A DNA stretch of 64,000 bases from Kwoniella bestiolae CBS 10118 (GCF_000512585.2 NC_089247.1:434001-498000); one strand, 5' to 3'; counted from the first letter of the stretch, positions 45,715 through 59,228 are shown. The notes: generated by a model not told the origin, from the sequence alone. Translations and numbers: made by a program.

Positions 45715-47276
45715 ATGGCCAAGAAGAAGAGCACTCAAGGGGCGATTGCCATCCAGCCTTCAGCGGGCAAGAAGCTCACTTTTGACGATGATAATGACGC
45801 AGATGTAAATGAATCGCGCAATATCGCCCCTCAGGATATACCCGACGAAGAAGGTGATGAAGGTGATTGGACCGACGATGATGATGATGATGAGGCACCA
45901 GAAGCTGTAGGTATGGGTAAAGCAATGGAGGAAGAGCAGAGGATAGCCGAGAGGGATGCTGCGTGAGTTGACCATCCCCTTCTCTTACTCTGATATTACC
46001 GCCAGTGTCTGGTGATATGGCGAACAAGAGTGTGTATGTGGTTCAGTGCAATAATCCTGGCTTACGATCTGATTGACGGACACAGACTCCAAGCATCCAA
46101 AAAAGCAGCTGCCAAAGCTCGTTCCCAAGCTATCTCACAGGCCAAAGCTGAATCATCCGCCAAAGCTACAGCTGCAGCTACAGCTAAAGCCAAAGGAAAA
46201 GGCAAGAACGTACCGAATCCACCTAAATCGAAGAAACAGATATCCCAACCTCAAAACGAGATGGAAGACGAGGATGACGACGAGGACGAGGATGAAGAGA
46301 CCAAGAGGTTGAGAAGGAGGATGGAAGCTGCCATGGCTCAGGCTTCGGATGAGGAGTCCGATCTGGATGATGACGATGACGAGGATGACGATGAGGATGA
46401 TGATGAAAGTGGAGATGAGGATGAGGACGATCACCAGTCTTTCCACACTGATTCAGACGAAGAAGAGGAGGAAGATGATGAAGAAGGAGAAGGAGAAGGG
46501 AACGATTCGGACGATTCAGAAGATCTCTCGACAATCAAGATCGACGAATCCCTCAAGGGGAGATTCGCAGCTATGCAAGCTATGATGGAGGCTGCCGAGT
46601 CGAAAGCTGGATTATCCAAAGCGGGTCCAAGCAAGCAGAAAGTAGAAAAGCGAAAAGCCATCTCTCAATCCCAATCTCGAGCGGAAGAGGGATCTTCAGA
46701 TGAGGACGAAGAGGAGCAAGCGGAGGGGCAAGAGCAAGATGATGAGACGCAGTGGGATCTTGTACCTGGTAGACCTAAGCCGCTGTCGAAGGCTGTACTG
46801 GCCCGTGCGGCGGAGTTGGAAAAGGCCAAGAGGGAGAATAACCAGTCTAAGGTTGATGAGTTGAATAGGCAGAATCAGGAGGATGGGAAGAGGAGTAAGA
46901 AAAGGAGGAAGGTCATAAAGGAGAAGACGGAGAAGAAAATCTCGTGAGTTGATTTTTGACACATTCATCTCATCTCACGCCATTTCGATGGGGAAGTGGT
47001 GGTTCTTGCCACCACAGATGTTATCTCATATCCACATGATGCATCTGACTGATACCTCCTAACTCATACAGGAACAACACCACTCTCCACCTCCTCCCTC
47101 CAACATTCAACCCGAGCACCACCTCCCTCCCGCCCCTCATTGATCCCCGTCAGAAAGTATCTGCCAAACCCGCCGGTAAAGCATCAAAGGACAAATTCAT
47201 GAGGAAAGCTATGAACAGTTCGGGGGTGGTACCGGGAAGGGGCATGGTGGATGGTAGGCGGAAGATCGTTGGTTGA
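45715..47276 (+). CDS. Acidic/basic nucleolar-type protein, possible ribosome-biogenesis factor
   Basis: Three exons, 45715..45962, 46086..46943 and 47072..47276, in phase, 436 residues. It is built of alternating charge blocks: a Lys-rich start (MAKKKSTQGAIAIQPSAGKK), an Asp/Glu run, an Ala/Lys helix, very long Asp/Glu runs (about residues 150-240), then Lys/Arg-rich sequence (KRSKKRRKVIKEKTEKK) and a conserved-looking C-terminus with KASKDKFMRKAMNSSG. This composition is typical of nucleolar small-subunit processome accessory proteins (for example Utp16/Bud21) and of histone or ribosomal protein chaperones, but there is no diagnostic motif, so the role is inferred only. Divergent from TOP1; convergent with the HSF-type gene. 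Confidence 0.75.
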
Positions 47277-47683
47277 TACTTGTAAGCTATGTACTGGTTA
47301 CTGTGGGAGTTCTTTACGTAGGCTTTGATGCATGTATCTATATGTGTATTAAGGGTACAACGTTCTGTGTATTGAACCAGCATCGTAAAGCCGTATAATA
47401 AGATTGAGCACAATGCTGACCCAAGAAACCGGAACACTTGAATTGATTCATGCTATTTGCTTTTGAAATGCCAGATATAAAATACGAGAAAGCAAGAGAA
47501 GGAAACTGTAGCTTCAGGACCATAATTTAAGATATATACAAACAATTTTTTTGAACTCGCTCATAAAGAATGTCCCAAAATTGGAGAGGTAATTGACGTC
47601 CACCTTCACATCACGTCCACTGTCCTGATCAACTTCTCCATCTAAGTTCTAATTTCTACTTTCTATTCCACTATTGTTCAAGA
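47277..47683. other. Convergent 3' region
   Basis: 407 bases between two stop codons, AT-rich, presumably both 3' UTRs. Nothing else seen. Confidence 0.5.
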
Positions 47684-50102
47684 CTAATTCAACAAGTTCT
47701 TCAATCCCGTCTTCGGCTTGATCTCACCACCATCCCCGGTCCCCTTCTCCCTATCTTTCTCTTTCATCCCATTCTCATTCCCCGTCTTGAGCGATCGAGG
47801 TTCCTCCTGAGGTGTCTTTCGCGGATCTGATGCCGAGGAGATGATGATTCCGTTCGGACCATGACCATGACCAGAGGGGGTAACAGCACCAGAGGAAGAG
47901 GATTGAGCGGGCGTAGGGAAATACGATACGTTAGGGTTGGACGATCGCGTCAAGTTTAACGGTAAGGGGAGGTTCATAGTATCTCCGAATCCTGCTGTCG
48001 GTCTAGACGAATCCCCAAACTCCCTTGTGGAAGGTAAGGCGATGGGGGTTAACCCGCTCGTGCTGGGGGCTAATCGTGGAGTGGGGGAGGTACCTCCCAG
48101 GGATCGCGTTAAGTTGGGTATCGCAGTTTCGACTATTTACCACAAGATACAATCAGCTACGGATTATCTACCCCGAAGAAGTAATTTGGTGTTTGATGTA
48201 GAACATACATGGAAAGCGAGTACGTCTATCGTCGCGATCCCGATCACGATCTCGTTCGGGAGCACGCTCACGACCACTCATACCTGCTCCACTAGCCATG
48301 ATAGCCAGTGCGTCAGATGCCATCAACGCCTCGTATTTCTGACGCATCTCGCCATTCTGACGGCTGAGCGTATCTTGCAGAGCTTTCATTTCCATCGATG
48401 CTACCCAAACAATCGGATCAGTCCAAGTGCTTCACCAACATTCAATTCCGCTCAACAAACTCACGCTGATCACCTGCTGCCCATCCTACCATCTGTAAGA
48501 GGTAAGAGGTAAAATCCAAATTATACCGAACGTGCTCGATCCGATCGTTGTTCAGTACTTCGGTGATTCTCTGCAATCTCTCTTCGAGTACTGCAACTTG
48601 GTTCGACAGACTGTCGATCGGTGATTTCTGGGCTTGATGAGGGTAATAGGGTGAATCTGGTAAAGCCGGTGCCGGCAGAAAACGTTGGGCGTGAGCAGAC
48701 AAAGGCGGTCTATTGGGATCAGGGTGGAATCGGGGCACTGGAGGTTGAGATTGTTGTTGTTGATGGGGATGGTGCTGGTGCGGTTGAGTTTGTTCAGATA
48801 TAGGCGGTGGCATTCTCAACGAAATTGGAGGTGGAGCATTCCCATGCGAACTGGGTTGTCTTGACTCCCACAGCCCACCGGTGGTGGTGGGCCGGCTGTC
48901 CTCGTTGGGTCCAGAATATGGGAAGATGATATTTGCTCTTCCCTGTGGTGGGGAAGATAATCGGAGTGCTTGGGGATTGCCCTGAGGTGGCGGTGGTGCA
49001 TCCCGCATCCAGCCAGCGATGGGTCTACCAAGCTCGGCAGTTTCCTCGGTGGGTGATATGGGCTGCCCACCTTCATGTGCGCTAGGGCGGGATGATTTCC
49101 GCTTGATACTTGCCAGGAGATGGGGTTCACCACGGCGGAACAGGCTGTGGCGGAATTCCCAAGCTTGCGGATCGACCGAGGTGGTATATATGTCGTTTAC
49201 CTATCAGGACGTTAGCAATCGTTCATCTATATCGGACAAAGAGGGATCAACTAACCTTACTGAAACTGCGGGTAATAGAGTTTAGAAATAAGGTTAGAAG
49301 TGAAATGCATCGTCCTGGCGCCACAAATGCGAAAACTCACGAATACATGTTGAGCTGACGAACAAAACTTTGCCAATTGTTGTGTTTGAAGAAACGAGGT
49401 AGGACAACTCTACAGGAACACATCAGTACAGTTGATATCTATGCATCTGAGAGTTATGTCAACTCACTTAGCGAATTCCTGTGGGTTTGGACAGGTGAAG
49501 GTAGTTCCTTCGGCTGACCAATAGATCAACCCCGTTTTGACGATCTCTTCATCTTCCAGAATGGAATACAGCTTTCCCACGAACGCAGCTTGAGTTTTCT
49601 GAGGAGGATTGACCAGCGGTTGGCCCGAAGAAAGGTTGAAACCAGGTGGTGGACTGGAGTTTCTCGAGGCAGTAGCGGAGGTGGAAGAGGGATGATGGGC
49701 GTGAGAATGGTTGGGCTGACGAGATGACGAAGAAGCAGAAGCAGTCAAACCGCCTCGCTCGGCATCACCAATCACCCATGCGGAGGGGTACGATGAACGA
49801 GGACGATGCGAGTGCTGGCCTGCACCTGCCATTCTCTCTCTGAAAGCTCGGTCCCTCTCTTCCTCTGTTGAGTCGGATGGCGAGGAATAGGAAGAATGGG
49901 TGAACCTCGTGGAGGTGGCTGTCTGTGGCTGTTCGCTTTCTTCCACTGACAATGAATCAGCGGCATCTTGATCGCGCGTAGGATAGACTCGGTCAAGTCT
50001 TGCCTTCTTCTCGGAGCTGGTTGATGACGAATCCGCCAGGCGAAGGGAGAGTCTCCGCTTGCTGGGAGTCTCCGCAGCTGGTCTTCTGCCGTTGTCGCTC
50101 AT
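47684..50102 (-). CDS. HSF-type DNA-binding transcription factor (Sfl1/Hsf-like)
   Basis: Six exons: 49468..50102, 49341..49409, 49256..49265 (10 bases), 48465..49200, 48209..48400 and 47684..48132; in phase, 696 residues. Residues about 172-280 are a heat-shock-factor DNA-binding domain: FVGKLYSILED, LIYWSAEGTTFTCPNPQEF, LPRFFKHNNWQSFVRQLNMY, then SFSKVND and the wing end FRRGEPHLLASIKRKSSR. The usual MYGFHK reads MYSFSK here, which with KVND is nearer to Sfl1-type regulators than to the true heat-shock factor. A Pro/Gln/His-rich stretch follows, then two coiled-coil segments (VAVLEERLQRITEVL and SMEMKALQDTLSRQNGEM), an Arg/Asp repeat and a Ser/Pro tail. No HSF-like C-terminal heptad is evident. 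The 10-base micro-exon sits inside the recognition region. A 6.5-kb gene-free region lies upstream. Confidence 0.9.
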
Positions 50103-53100
50103 TGAGTATGAGTATGAATGGAGTAAACGGTCAAAAGGGTATTAAGGACGAGGGTATGATTGTTACTGGAAGATTGTACAAGGTTGATATGTAATCATCA
50201 GAAGGAAAGGTGTGAGGGTTGTTGATTTGTGTTATATACTGTATATATCTAATGATTGAGGAGGTCGGTTCGAGGGGAAAGAGTATCGCCACACTGTGCA
50301 CAGTAATGTAATATTGATGTGTATGATCTGCTAGAATAGGAAAGATAAACGCATGAGTCAGTCACGCTCTCTGTGTCTCTGATCGAAATGATATAAAGAA
50401 CACTCCTTTCCCAGTCCAGAGTGATTCACTCGGTACTGCCCCCCATGTCATCCAACATCACCATCAACACGGTTCCTATCAAACCATACCATGTCGAAGG
50501 GCGCACAAAGTTTGAATCAGGTGAGACACCCGACAACATCTTGAGATCTTCTCTTCTGTCCCTTAATTTCACATACATACTCTTCCACATGCTTCCCCTG
50601 CGACCGTTCCACATGCATCCGTACAGCACTTCCTTCCTTCTCGACGTGATGCTGTGTACAGATAAGAAGAAACGGGACTTACCTTGGTCAACGTGTATTT
50701 GGACCGATTCTCAAAGAGAAGAGCCACCAGTGAAAGAGGGCGATGCGGTTGGCAGCTTGTTAAGCGCGATGATCTGAATAAACGCTGACGAGAAAGGGAG
50801 ATCAAAGGATTTGACGGTATTTAAAGGTAACAGTATAGGTGACTGCGGAAATGAGTGGGGGAGGCGGACAGATACAGATAGATAAGCTTGATTTATTTTC
50901 AAGTTGGTTGATTCAATCTGACAAAGTTGAAAAGTCTAGAACGAGTTCTTTGGTAGAAAAGAAGATGATCAGCTGATGGACTGAAAAGTGTAAAATGATG
51001 GGGTGATGGATGATGCAGTGATCCGGGTTGTGATCCCGTAGTCCATTTCTGTATTTAAGGTGATCGATTGATGGGCAGTGATGGGGACCAAAGGGCGTTG
51101 ATGTACATCCATGTAGGAAAGAAAACAAAGCGAATGTTGAAATGTCAAATTCGAAAAAAAGAAGAGGGAATCACGCCCAGTCACATATACACACACATAC
51201 AGACTCAAGATTTCCCGATCAAAGAAAGAAAGATCAAAGAGAAAGGGACAAAAAGGACTCACCTTAGCGCAGTTCCCATCAATTACACCTTGTTCTCTTT
51301 TTGTTGCTTCTTGTTCTAAACCAAGTTGTATTGTACACCAATAACAATGGAACGAGGCAATAACGATAATGAACGTCGTGTTTAATGAACGTCGTGTTTG
51401 GTAGTCAAACTTTATTAACAATGACTTTGAGTCGGGTCGACAAGGGAAATGACGGGCGGTAGTGAACCAATCAACGTCTTTAGGCGAGAAATATCGGAAA
51501 CCTCCTATGTTTTAGTGAGGGTATATCATCCAACTTGATTTTGAGCGGAAGGGACAACTTGCACTTCGGAGGGAAATCAATGGAAGTCAGATTGATGGGG
51601 ATTTATTTTCTCGTGATTGATTTTGTCTTTATAGTGATCTAGTACCAAATCCTTGGTAAGTTAAAGGTGCAGAGGCCTCCTCCTAAATCAATCAATCATT
51701 CAGTCTAGTCAGCCGAATACTTTATTGTTGGTACCTTGTGTATCCTTAAACGAACGCACTGTACTCACAATTCACTTTGTTCCCGTTTCCTTGCCAAACA
51801 AGCTTGTTCTGACCTCTAATTCCAGGTATAACGCCTTTATTGTTATCCTAGCGTTCCGAGGAGATAGGGTCCGGCGGTAATTTGGGCTAGAGCGGACCAA
51901 AGTGGGGGAAGGATTGATCTAGATGTTGATGGAAGGATGGGCGGGAAGCAAGCTTTGTGTCTGTGTCGAGGTACAGACAGGGATGTGATGGTAAACAGTG
52001 ATTGTGCTGCTGGTTAGATCCAAGAAAAGGGACACGAGGTCGTGGCTTTATCTACTTTTAGTCAGGTGATCTTGATTTTGTTCGTGATTTCCATTGAGCT
52101 TGATCACTCTGTCTGGTAACCACACTGAGATACCTATCTTATTCGAACTATGTAGTGTGGATCGAGTACGTTGTATGCCAAGTCAAGCCGACGGGTGATC
52201 AGGGGAGATGAGAGATGATTGACTGTCAAGAAACATTGATGACAATGGCTTTCACGAACCCCACAGTTGAGCAGATCGCTCCCTTGCTGCGCGATCCGAT
52301 GTCGGAACCGGTAAGATCTAGGTGTCAGATGTATTTCTTGACACAGAGACCTGATGTGTATGTGTATGTGTATGTCTTGATGATGGTTACCTCGTGGGTC
52401 GTTTTCCTTCTGGTACCAAAGGATGTCTAGAGTGAAAGAGGTGATGTCCAAAGGAAGGTGCGTTCCGCACTAGCCGCCGGGAACAAAAGAGTGAGAGACA
52501 GATCAAAATGATTGATGGGGTTTTCGACCGTAGGGCTAAGGAAGATTGAAGCGGTTGTCCCCTGGTGATTAGTGTTAAGCAGGTAGTCGATCTACCAGGT
52601 AATATGGACTTGTCCAATATTGAACAACTCGGTATCTCCTTCAACGTCTAGAATCTTTTGCAATGTCCGAAATCGTCCTCACTCCACTTTGTTTAAACCG
52701 CGTGTTGACGTCGTTTTTTATCAATCAACTAGGTACTAGGTTCGATCAATAGATGAACCGTGCTCCTCCGTAACTGAAATGAGGGGTCAAAGCGTTGATC
52801 GTTGTTCCGGTCTGCCGTGCCGTCCCGTAGATCCTTTGGCCGTGAAATCGAGTCGAGTCAATCAACCAACACAACGATAGGGTCAAATACAGTGCCCTTT
52901 ATCTTGTTCCTCGTCCGGTGGGTTGATGTGGGTTATAGGACACCTCGAGAATTCACAATGAACAATAAATAGTGAATTAGGTTGTTTGACTTTGGGTGGT
53001 AGCAATCTGCCACTAATCGATTCGTGTTCTTGTTCTTCAGTGATCGTTCCACTAAGCTTTATGACGGGACAGTCTAGAGCAATCGAAGGGTCCAGTGATT

Positions 53101-56100
53101 ATGGTTCGATACAAGATATGTTCAAGTTCCCTTTCGACTTGCGACGATATATGCGATACTTCGACCTGGAGAACATTAGATCAAATTAGCTTCGAAATCC
53201 TTGACAAGTAACCTTCGCATTTGAGGTATTCTGTAAGCTTGATGTATGTGTACTGTCATTTACCTCTTGATACCTTGGTTCCGATCAAGGAGCCTACGAA
53301 CTAATACGATGATTGATTAAACTCACTTGAATGGTCGGCAGGGTGAGGAGCTGTATGTATATCTTTCCCCAAACAGCTTGACGAGTCGCGTTGGGTATTG
53401 GGGTAAATGAACAGCACAGTACCTGAATTTCCGGAACTTGGATATATCGGAGATGAAACGAAGACTAACTTGCACCAAGTACGGTTGATATAGTCGAAGA
53501 TGATATTGACAATGATGATGCAGAAATACAAGATGACGAATATAAACCAACTACTTGGCTTTAAGTTTGACTATCCGATATTCGATATTCGTTAATCTTC
53601 CGATTTTGATTTTGATTCTTGGTATTCTGGACCGTCCCGTTTGGAAATGGGAAATGGAAAAAAGGAATATACCTATATGTCACCTGAAAGATTACGACTT
53701 GAATGACCTGACCAATTTTAGACATATATTTTTGCTGATTCCCCATTCCATACCTTGCTCGCGAGTACGGTATGTCGCCCCAACTTTGAGTTTACAGTTA
53801 TATTACTATTCTTGTATTCTGTATTCGTTTCTTTCCGAACGGTCCGAACCGAACCTGTGCTTGACTCGTTTTGACAACTTACCGCGATACTGGGACCTAC
53901 CTCGAGTCAAGATTATCTCTTGGAAGTTAAGTTCAGATATACACCGTCACTGTGAATATGAGAAAGAACGGTACAACATCTTTAGGTTGGTCACATGGGC
54001 AACAAGGTGAGTTACTGGGTTACTCCTCCCGTTCCAGCAAATACAGTATCTCGCTCCTCTTCCTTCCTGCTTGATCCTTCAGTATCCTTACAGGTGGATG
54101 GATGGGTGGGTACCTATCTCGCTGTAATTTCGGCATTTCTCTTACTACACTGATCCCTGAGTCATGCCATTACGTCTTCGCGCAAGGCGGACTCTCGTAA
54201 TCCCACAACAACCCTGATGCGCTTATGCGATTATGGGACAGGGAAGCAGAAGAGTTTAGGCTAAGACGATTGATTGTGTGATTGGACGGAGCGGAGTAAA
54301 AAGTTGAATTAAGGTTTTCACACTACAGTACCATGTTTTCCAAGATACTACCGAGGTTTGTCTTCCCCAGGCTTAATCTTGGATCAACCATCCTCCCTCC
54401 ATCGTGTATTCACCACACCTGAACGGCGTGGCCTTGAATCATACAACCACACGACTCGACTGAAGTTGTCTCAGTAGTGACCTTGATAACTATCTCTCGA
54501 TGGCTGAGACAGGGGAAGAACCGATACGATACAAAGTCGACGCTAGCATTGGTCTCGGATCATACAATGACATTCCTTCTGTGAGGTATGGTTTAACAGA
54601 ATAACCTTGTCGCTTCCTTCTTTACTCTGCCCTGGTCTTGTTCGATCACCTGTGTACTGCCTACCTACCCAACAAAGTGATTAGGGTCTCCTCTCCATCC
54701 ATTCGCGTAGAGTAAGTACGATTTGCCGAACGTCAATTAAAATTACTCTTTGACGTTTTCCTGGATCATCAGAAGACACTAGCACCATAATCTAAAACTT
54801 TATCCACGATATACCCTTAGATGAACTTGCACCTCATCCTCTCTCAAATCCTTGATCACGGAGTATAGCAGCGGTATCGTAAAGCCAGATCAGATCAGAT
54901 CACTTACCAGCAGGGCACTTTGACTGTGACTGGACTGTGTTCTTAATTGGTTCCTGCATCGATCTACTAGTGTTCTTCTCTTCTCTCATGCTGTAATTAT
55001 CTCGGAGTCGGAGTGAAATGCATTACTCATAAATTGAAAGGACGGCCTAGATCTGCTTGACTCGGCTCTGAGCTACAGCACTGTATAGAGTACCTACATG
55101 ATGCTGTGCAGCTGTGCAAACGGGATAGAGTGAGGTAAACACTAACCAATCTCTGGACTCCACGTTCATTAGTGACTGACATCGATGTTCGAGAGAAGGG
55201 GGAGGTGACATACAATTTAACCCTTACCATCGTTCGTATCGTATTGCACCTTTCGGTTCTTCTCACACAATTCCGATACTGTCGGATCTCTGCAGATTGC
55301 AGCAGTACAAGCTGAGACCCAAAGAAGCGCTCCGAATTGTGTCATCAGAGGCGCCTGTACGGTATATTCGAGGCGGATTCGACAGAGTCAAAATGTGACA
55401 AACCAGACACGAGGACAGGGTTGTTTCCATGAGTTACGTGATGTTCACGAACAGGAACGAGCCGTTCGGAACTTTGTGTGTTTCTGGACCCCTTCTTCCC
55501 CAAAAGTGGGTTCTTCTCGTAAGTGTCTTTGGCTGATGATCTCATTTTACTCGTAGGCGCTGGTAGGCGAATGCGATCATGGTTCTTGGTTGGTGTGGGT
55601 GTACGTACGTTGAGTGGGAAGCTTCTTCTGCTTCATATCAAAAGCCGTGAAATCTGTTCTGCTTCCTTCGTTAATGTACACACCTCAAGCGATCCGGCAG
55701 CTCACGAGAATACAGCACCGGAATCAGATAGATACCATCCTGCAAAATACGATACAGCAACTCCCCCACTCATTAGCTGACGGCTCTTCCGACACTTCGG
55801 TTGAGCTGGGCTAGGCGCTCCAGGCGGTTATTGATGCGATGACAGGTAGCAACCGACATGATAGTAGTCGGTATTTTGGGAATTGGAATGTCATTATTAG
55901 ACTTGCAAGGTATAATCAAGATGGATTACGACTCTTTTCTTCTCTTGCTCCGATATTTTTGGGTTTGGCTCTGCCGTGTACCGACATACAGTAGAACTAG
56001 AAGATCCGCTCGAAAGCTCCGCACGATAATTGATAACGTACATCTAGGGCTGCCCTCCAAACGGTTCGATCGACCAGAGCAGATATATACAGTATTGCGT

Positions 56101-56649
56101 AATGGTTCCTATCCCACGATGGTGGGATGGATTGTCATGATGTCTCACTGGACCCTCGTGGTGGCTGTGGCGGTGGCTCATCTTGGTTGATCGAGCTCGA
56201 CCAAGCTCTACACCGAGGTTTGCTCAGTCGCTCGCTAACCTTACAAAGTGATAATCTCTATTGGTCGAGGGAGCGAAGTAAAATAATTCCGTCATCTCCG
56301 CCCTCTTCAAGCAGATTGGCAGGGTCCTTCGTCTCAGTTGGGGAATGAAGAAAATACGATGGTGGATCAGGCATAGAGTACTAGAGTACATCTTTGGTTG
56401 ACTGTACAGGTTGGCACCTAAGTAGAAACCTAAAGGTAATCGCATGCTGATGGAGACCGACAGGTGACTGGATGCATGATGGAGATTACATAGAAGAATC
56501 TCAGCTCTACCCCATCTCCAATTCTCGTGACATCACTGTCAAAAGAAGGCTGTAAAGGGCATCCGCTGCGTGTGACTCGCTACCTCAGGGCATTGACATC
56601 TATACAATGTGATATTAACCTGAATGATTGATAACATAACGATACAACC
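50103..56649. other. 6.5-kb gene-free region upstream of the HSF-type gene
   Basis: No open frame here shows family motifs, and I could not assemble a spliced gene with consistent phases on either strand. Notable local features: short low-complexity runs, a GTATGT tandem near 52356-52374, a small hairpin GGTTCGATC...GATGAACC at about 52739-52759, and AT-rich blocks at 53560-53830. In a genome with most gene gaps under 1.5 kb this is exceptional. It may contain a long leader with introns, distal control elements of the HSF-type gene, a long non-coding RNA, or fast-evolving genes that I cannot recognise. Confidence 0.5.
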
Positions 56650-58912
56650 TCATGCCAATCGAGGATGCAAATGCTCATCACCCTCAGGTTCTCCAGTCTT
56701 GCCATTGATAGTGGTCGTCGCCGTACTACCCAGACCTCCCGATAAATCCTCGTAGAAATCAGGTGTGAGGCCCTGTCGGAGCACTCATAATCTCAGCCAA
56801 GGGAATCTCAGATGTGCTTGGGGTTACAGGGGTTTACTCACTGCTTTGAGCCTATCAGCAGAATTGAAAGGCCCCTTTATCTTGCCTCTGAAATTGGCGA
56901 ATACCTCGGCTCGGAAGGTCGTTATTGGGTCTACACCTTGTTTCTGGCACCTACAGTACAGTATGCGCGATCAATGGTTGGTCCTCCGTCCTTTTCCTCC
57001 TCGAAATACTGGAGAAAGAGTCACACTCACAACCATGTAAACCATCTATGTCCAGTAGTAACATCTACACCAAAATCGATTCGTCGATAAGCACTTTTCC
57101 CCTTTTGCATATGACTGATTGAATCACTCACGCGTTATCTCATCAGCATGTATGATCTCCAACACCCTGCTGCTCTCCTTGTCTCCCGCTGCTTGGAGTT
57201 TAGCCAGAGTTAACGGGTTCATATCGATCCCTCTGGCTTCCGCAACCAGGTGGATAATGGCAATTCGAGCGGAGAGGGAGTCGGCTGTTTGGGTTGCTGA
57301 TTCCCATAATCCCGCGTGGACTGTGAGAGTAACTTATCATCAATTTCCTACTTCTGTATCTGAGTTAGGTATGAGAGCTTACGCACCAGTATGTGCACCG
57401 AAATATGATCCTAACTCCTGCGATGCGATTGAGATACATCAGTCGGGTTCTGCTGAGAATCATCACGTTGATATACTACCTCACCACTAGCCTCCTTGCC
57501 AACAAGGTATAATGTTTCGCCTCGTCCTCCGCGACCTTTGCCCAATCCAGGAAATACTCCACGGGTAACCTCTCCCCGTTATTGGTGGTGAAATCTGCGA
57601 ATCTAGCTATAATGTCCCATGCCAGGTCTATAGCGTATTGTTCGATATTGGCGAGCGCATGCAACATCATTATACGTGATTTCTCTGAACCGCCTTTCCC
57701 ACTACACCGTATAATCAGTATTCCGAATCTTATTGCGCGGTATAAATGATTTCGAGGGGAAGTCCTCTCACTCACCGCCTAGGCGCTTTACCAGGAGCGA
57801 TCATCTCCACTTCCCTTGGTGGTTCATCCAACAATCCACCTTCTTTCTCCCTTTCTCTCCGTATTTCTCCGGTAGTTGGCCTGATAGATTTGAGCTTCCC
57901 CGCTCGTAGGAGAGTCACCGCTTCTCTCGTCAAAAGACACTTCAGCTCGGGATTGCTGGTACGTAAGATGAGATGAGCGAATCCTAGTAAGGTGTTTGGT
58001 AAATCGTCTGGTAGAGTTGCCGATGATTCGGGGAAGGAGGTGCGTGAGGAGTGGTCGATGTCTTCTGCTAGAGACAGTCGTGAGAGTGATGGGATCGGTG
58101 GATCGAGAAATTCTATATTATTCGTATGGGAGTACCAGCTCAGCATCAAGAGGTTGGTCAGATAGGACTATGAGATTTGGCTTACCCTCGCTTACACCTC
58201 TCATTTCTACTAATTCCCATTTCCGCTGTGGTGCGGATGGAGACGGATGAGGTGCTTCTACCCATACTTCTGCGTCTTCTTCTGTGCCTTCTACTCGTAC
58301 TTCGTATGTACATGCTTGTAGTCCGGTAGCTAGATATAAACTTAGCAGATGATAATTGGTAAATTGTGCAATACACTTACAGCTCGAACCATCTTTTAGA
58401 TCTGCACAATTGAGTTCGTTAGCTTAGATAGGAGATAGGAAGTGCGAGTAGACGAGCAAGCTTACCGAAATCATACTGGTGCCATGGACACACTGCGATC
58501 GACATCATCAGCACCAACATCTTCGTTATATGACATAGAAATCTTACCAATCGCCTTGGTATCCTCTATATCTTCAATCTCAGCATGACTTAACGGTGCT
58601 CCCAGATGAGGACATGTCTCTTCCATACAATACAGCTCTGGTGCTTTCCAAGATGGACCTGCTCCCTCTGTGGTCGGAATATCACTTTCTGGTTTGTTGA
58701 TTCTGAATAACAATAATCGATGATATATGATAGGTGGATCAACGGTTCGGAGGGATAGGTGGAATCGGGTGTGGGAGAATGTCGCATTCAATGGGCATAT
58801 CCTGTATGGTACACATATGCATGTCAGAGCCTTCTCCCTTGAGTGGTATGTCTGGTTTGTGATGGTGTACATACCTTATGAATGATTTCATGATGCTTCT
58901 CATGCTGCTCAT
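56650..58912 (-). CDS. Rieske [2Fe-2S] plus ferritin-like (DUF455) fusion protein
   Basis: Twelve exons: 58875..58912, 58548..58801, 58466..58492, 58381..58401, 58186..58329, 57776..58112, 57485..57701, 57387..57417, 57132..57320, 57031..57064, 56842..56950 and 56650..56772; all in phase, 507 residues. Residues about 13-150 are a Rieske domain: C76-P-H78 in CPHLGAPLSH and C99-P-W-H102 in CPWHQYDF, the four ligands of a 2Fe-2S cluster. Residues about 274-460 match DUF455, a ferritin-like fold related to MiaE: ligands E294 (HALANIEQ), E334-A-K-H337, E384 (LVAEARG) and E417-I-T-H420, the full di-iron set. The link between them is about 110 residues. The inferred role is an oxygen-using di-iron oxidase or hydroxylase fed by its own Rieske centre; the substrate is unknown. 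No targeting signal is obvious, so probably cytosolic. Divergent from the DOCK gene across 316 bases. Confidence 0.9.
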
Positions 58913-59228
58913 GCTGTCTTGTATCTTATCTTGACGATTCACCAAATTTCAAACATTTTTCGATCATCGTTTGTCTTTTCTACATATCTAACGTGTCAAC
59001 AGTACTAAACCTCAGGCACGGTTGTACCATCAACAGTCCCGAGCGTAATAAAATAAATGTCAATGTTGAAAAAGAGATCATAGCGATTCATTCAGTTTCA
59101 ACCTCTTCATTCCATTCTATTCTCATTCAACTTGCATACTCGCATCATCTTGCTGGCCTTATGACCTAGTACCCGATGCCCAAGATACCCAACATCGTGA
59201 CTTTTATACCGCAGCACTGACACACGAG
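58913..59228. promoter_or_regulatory. Divergent promoter, Rieske-DUF455 / DOCK gene
   Basis: 316 bases between opposing start codons, AT-rich at 58940-59060. No TATA box stands out. Nothing else recognised. Confidence 0.45.

Noticed and set aside
53555..54010. 151-codon plus-strand open frame in the gene desert
   Set aside because: No ATG at its start, AT-driven hydrophobic composition and no recognisable family; kept as part of the gene-free region.
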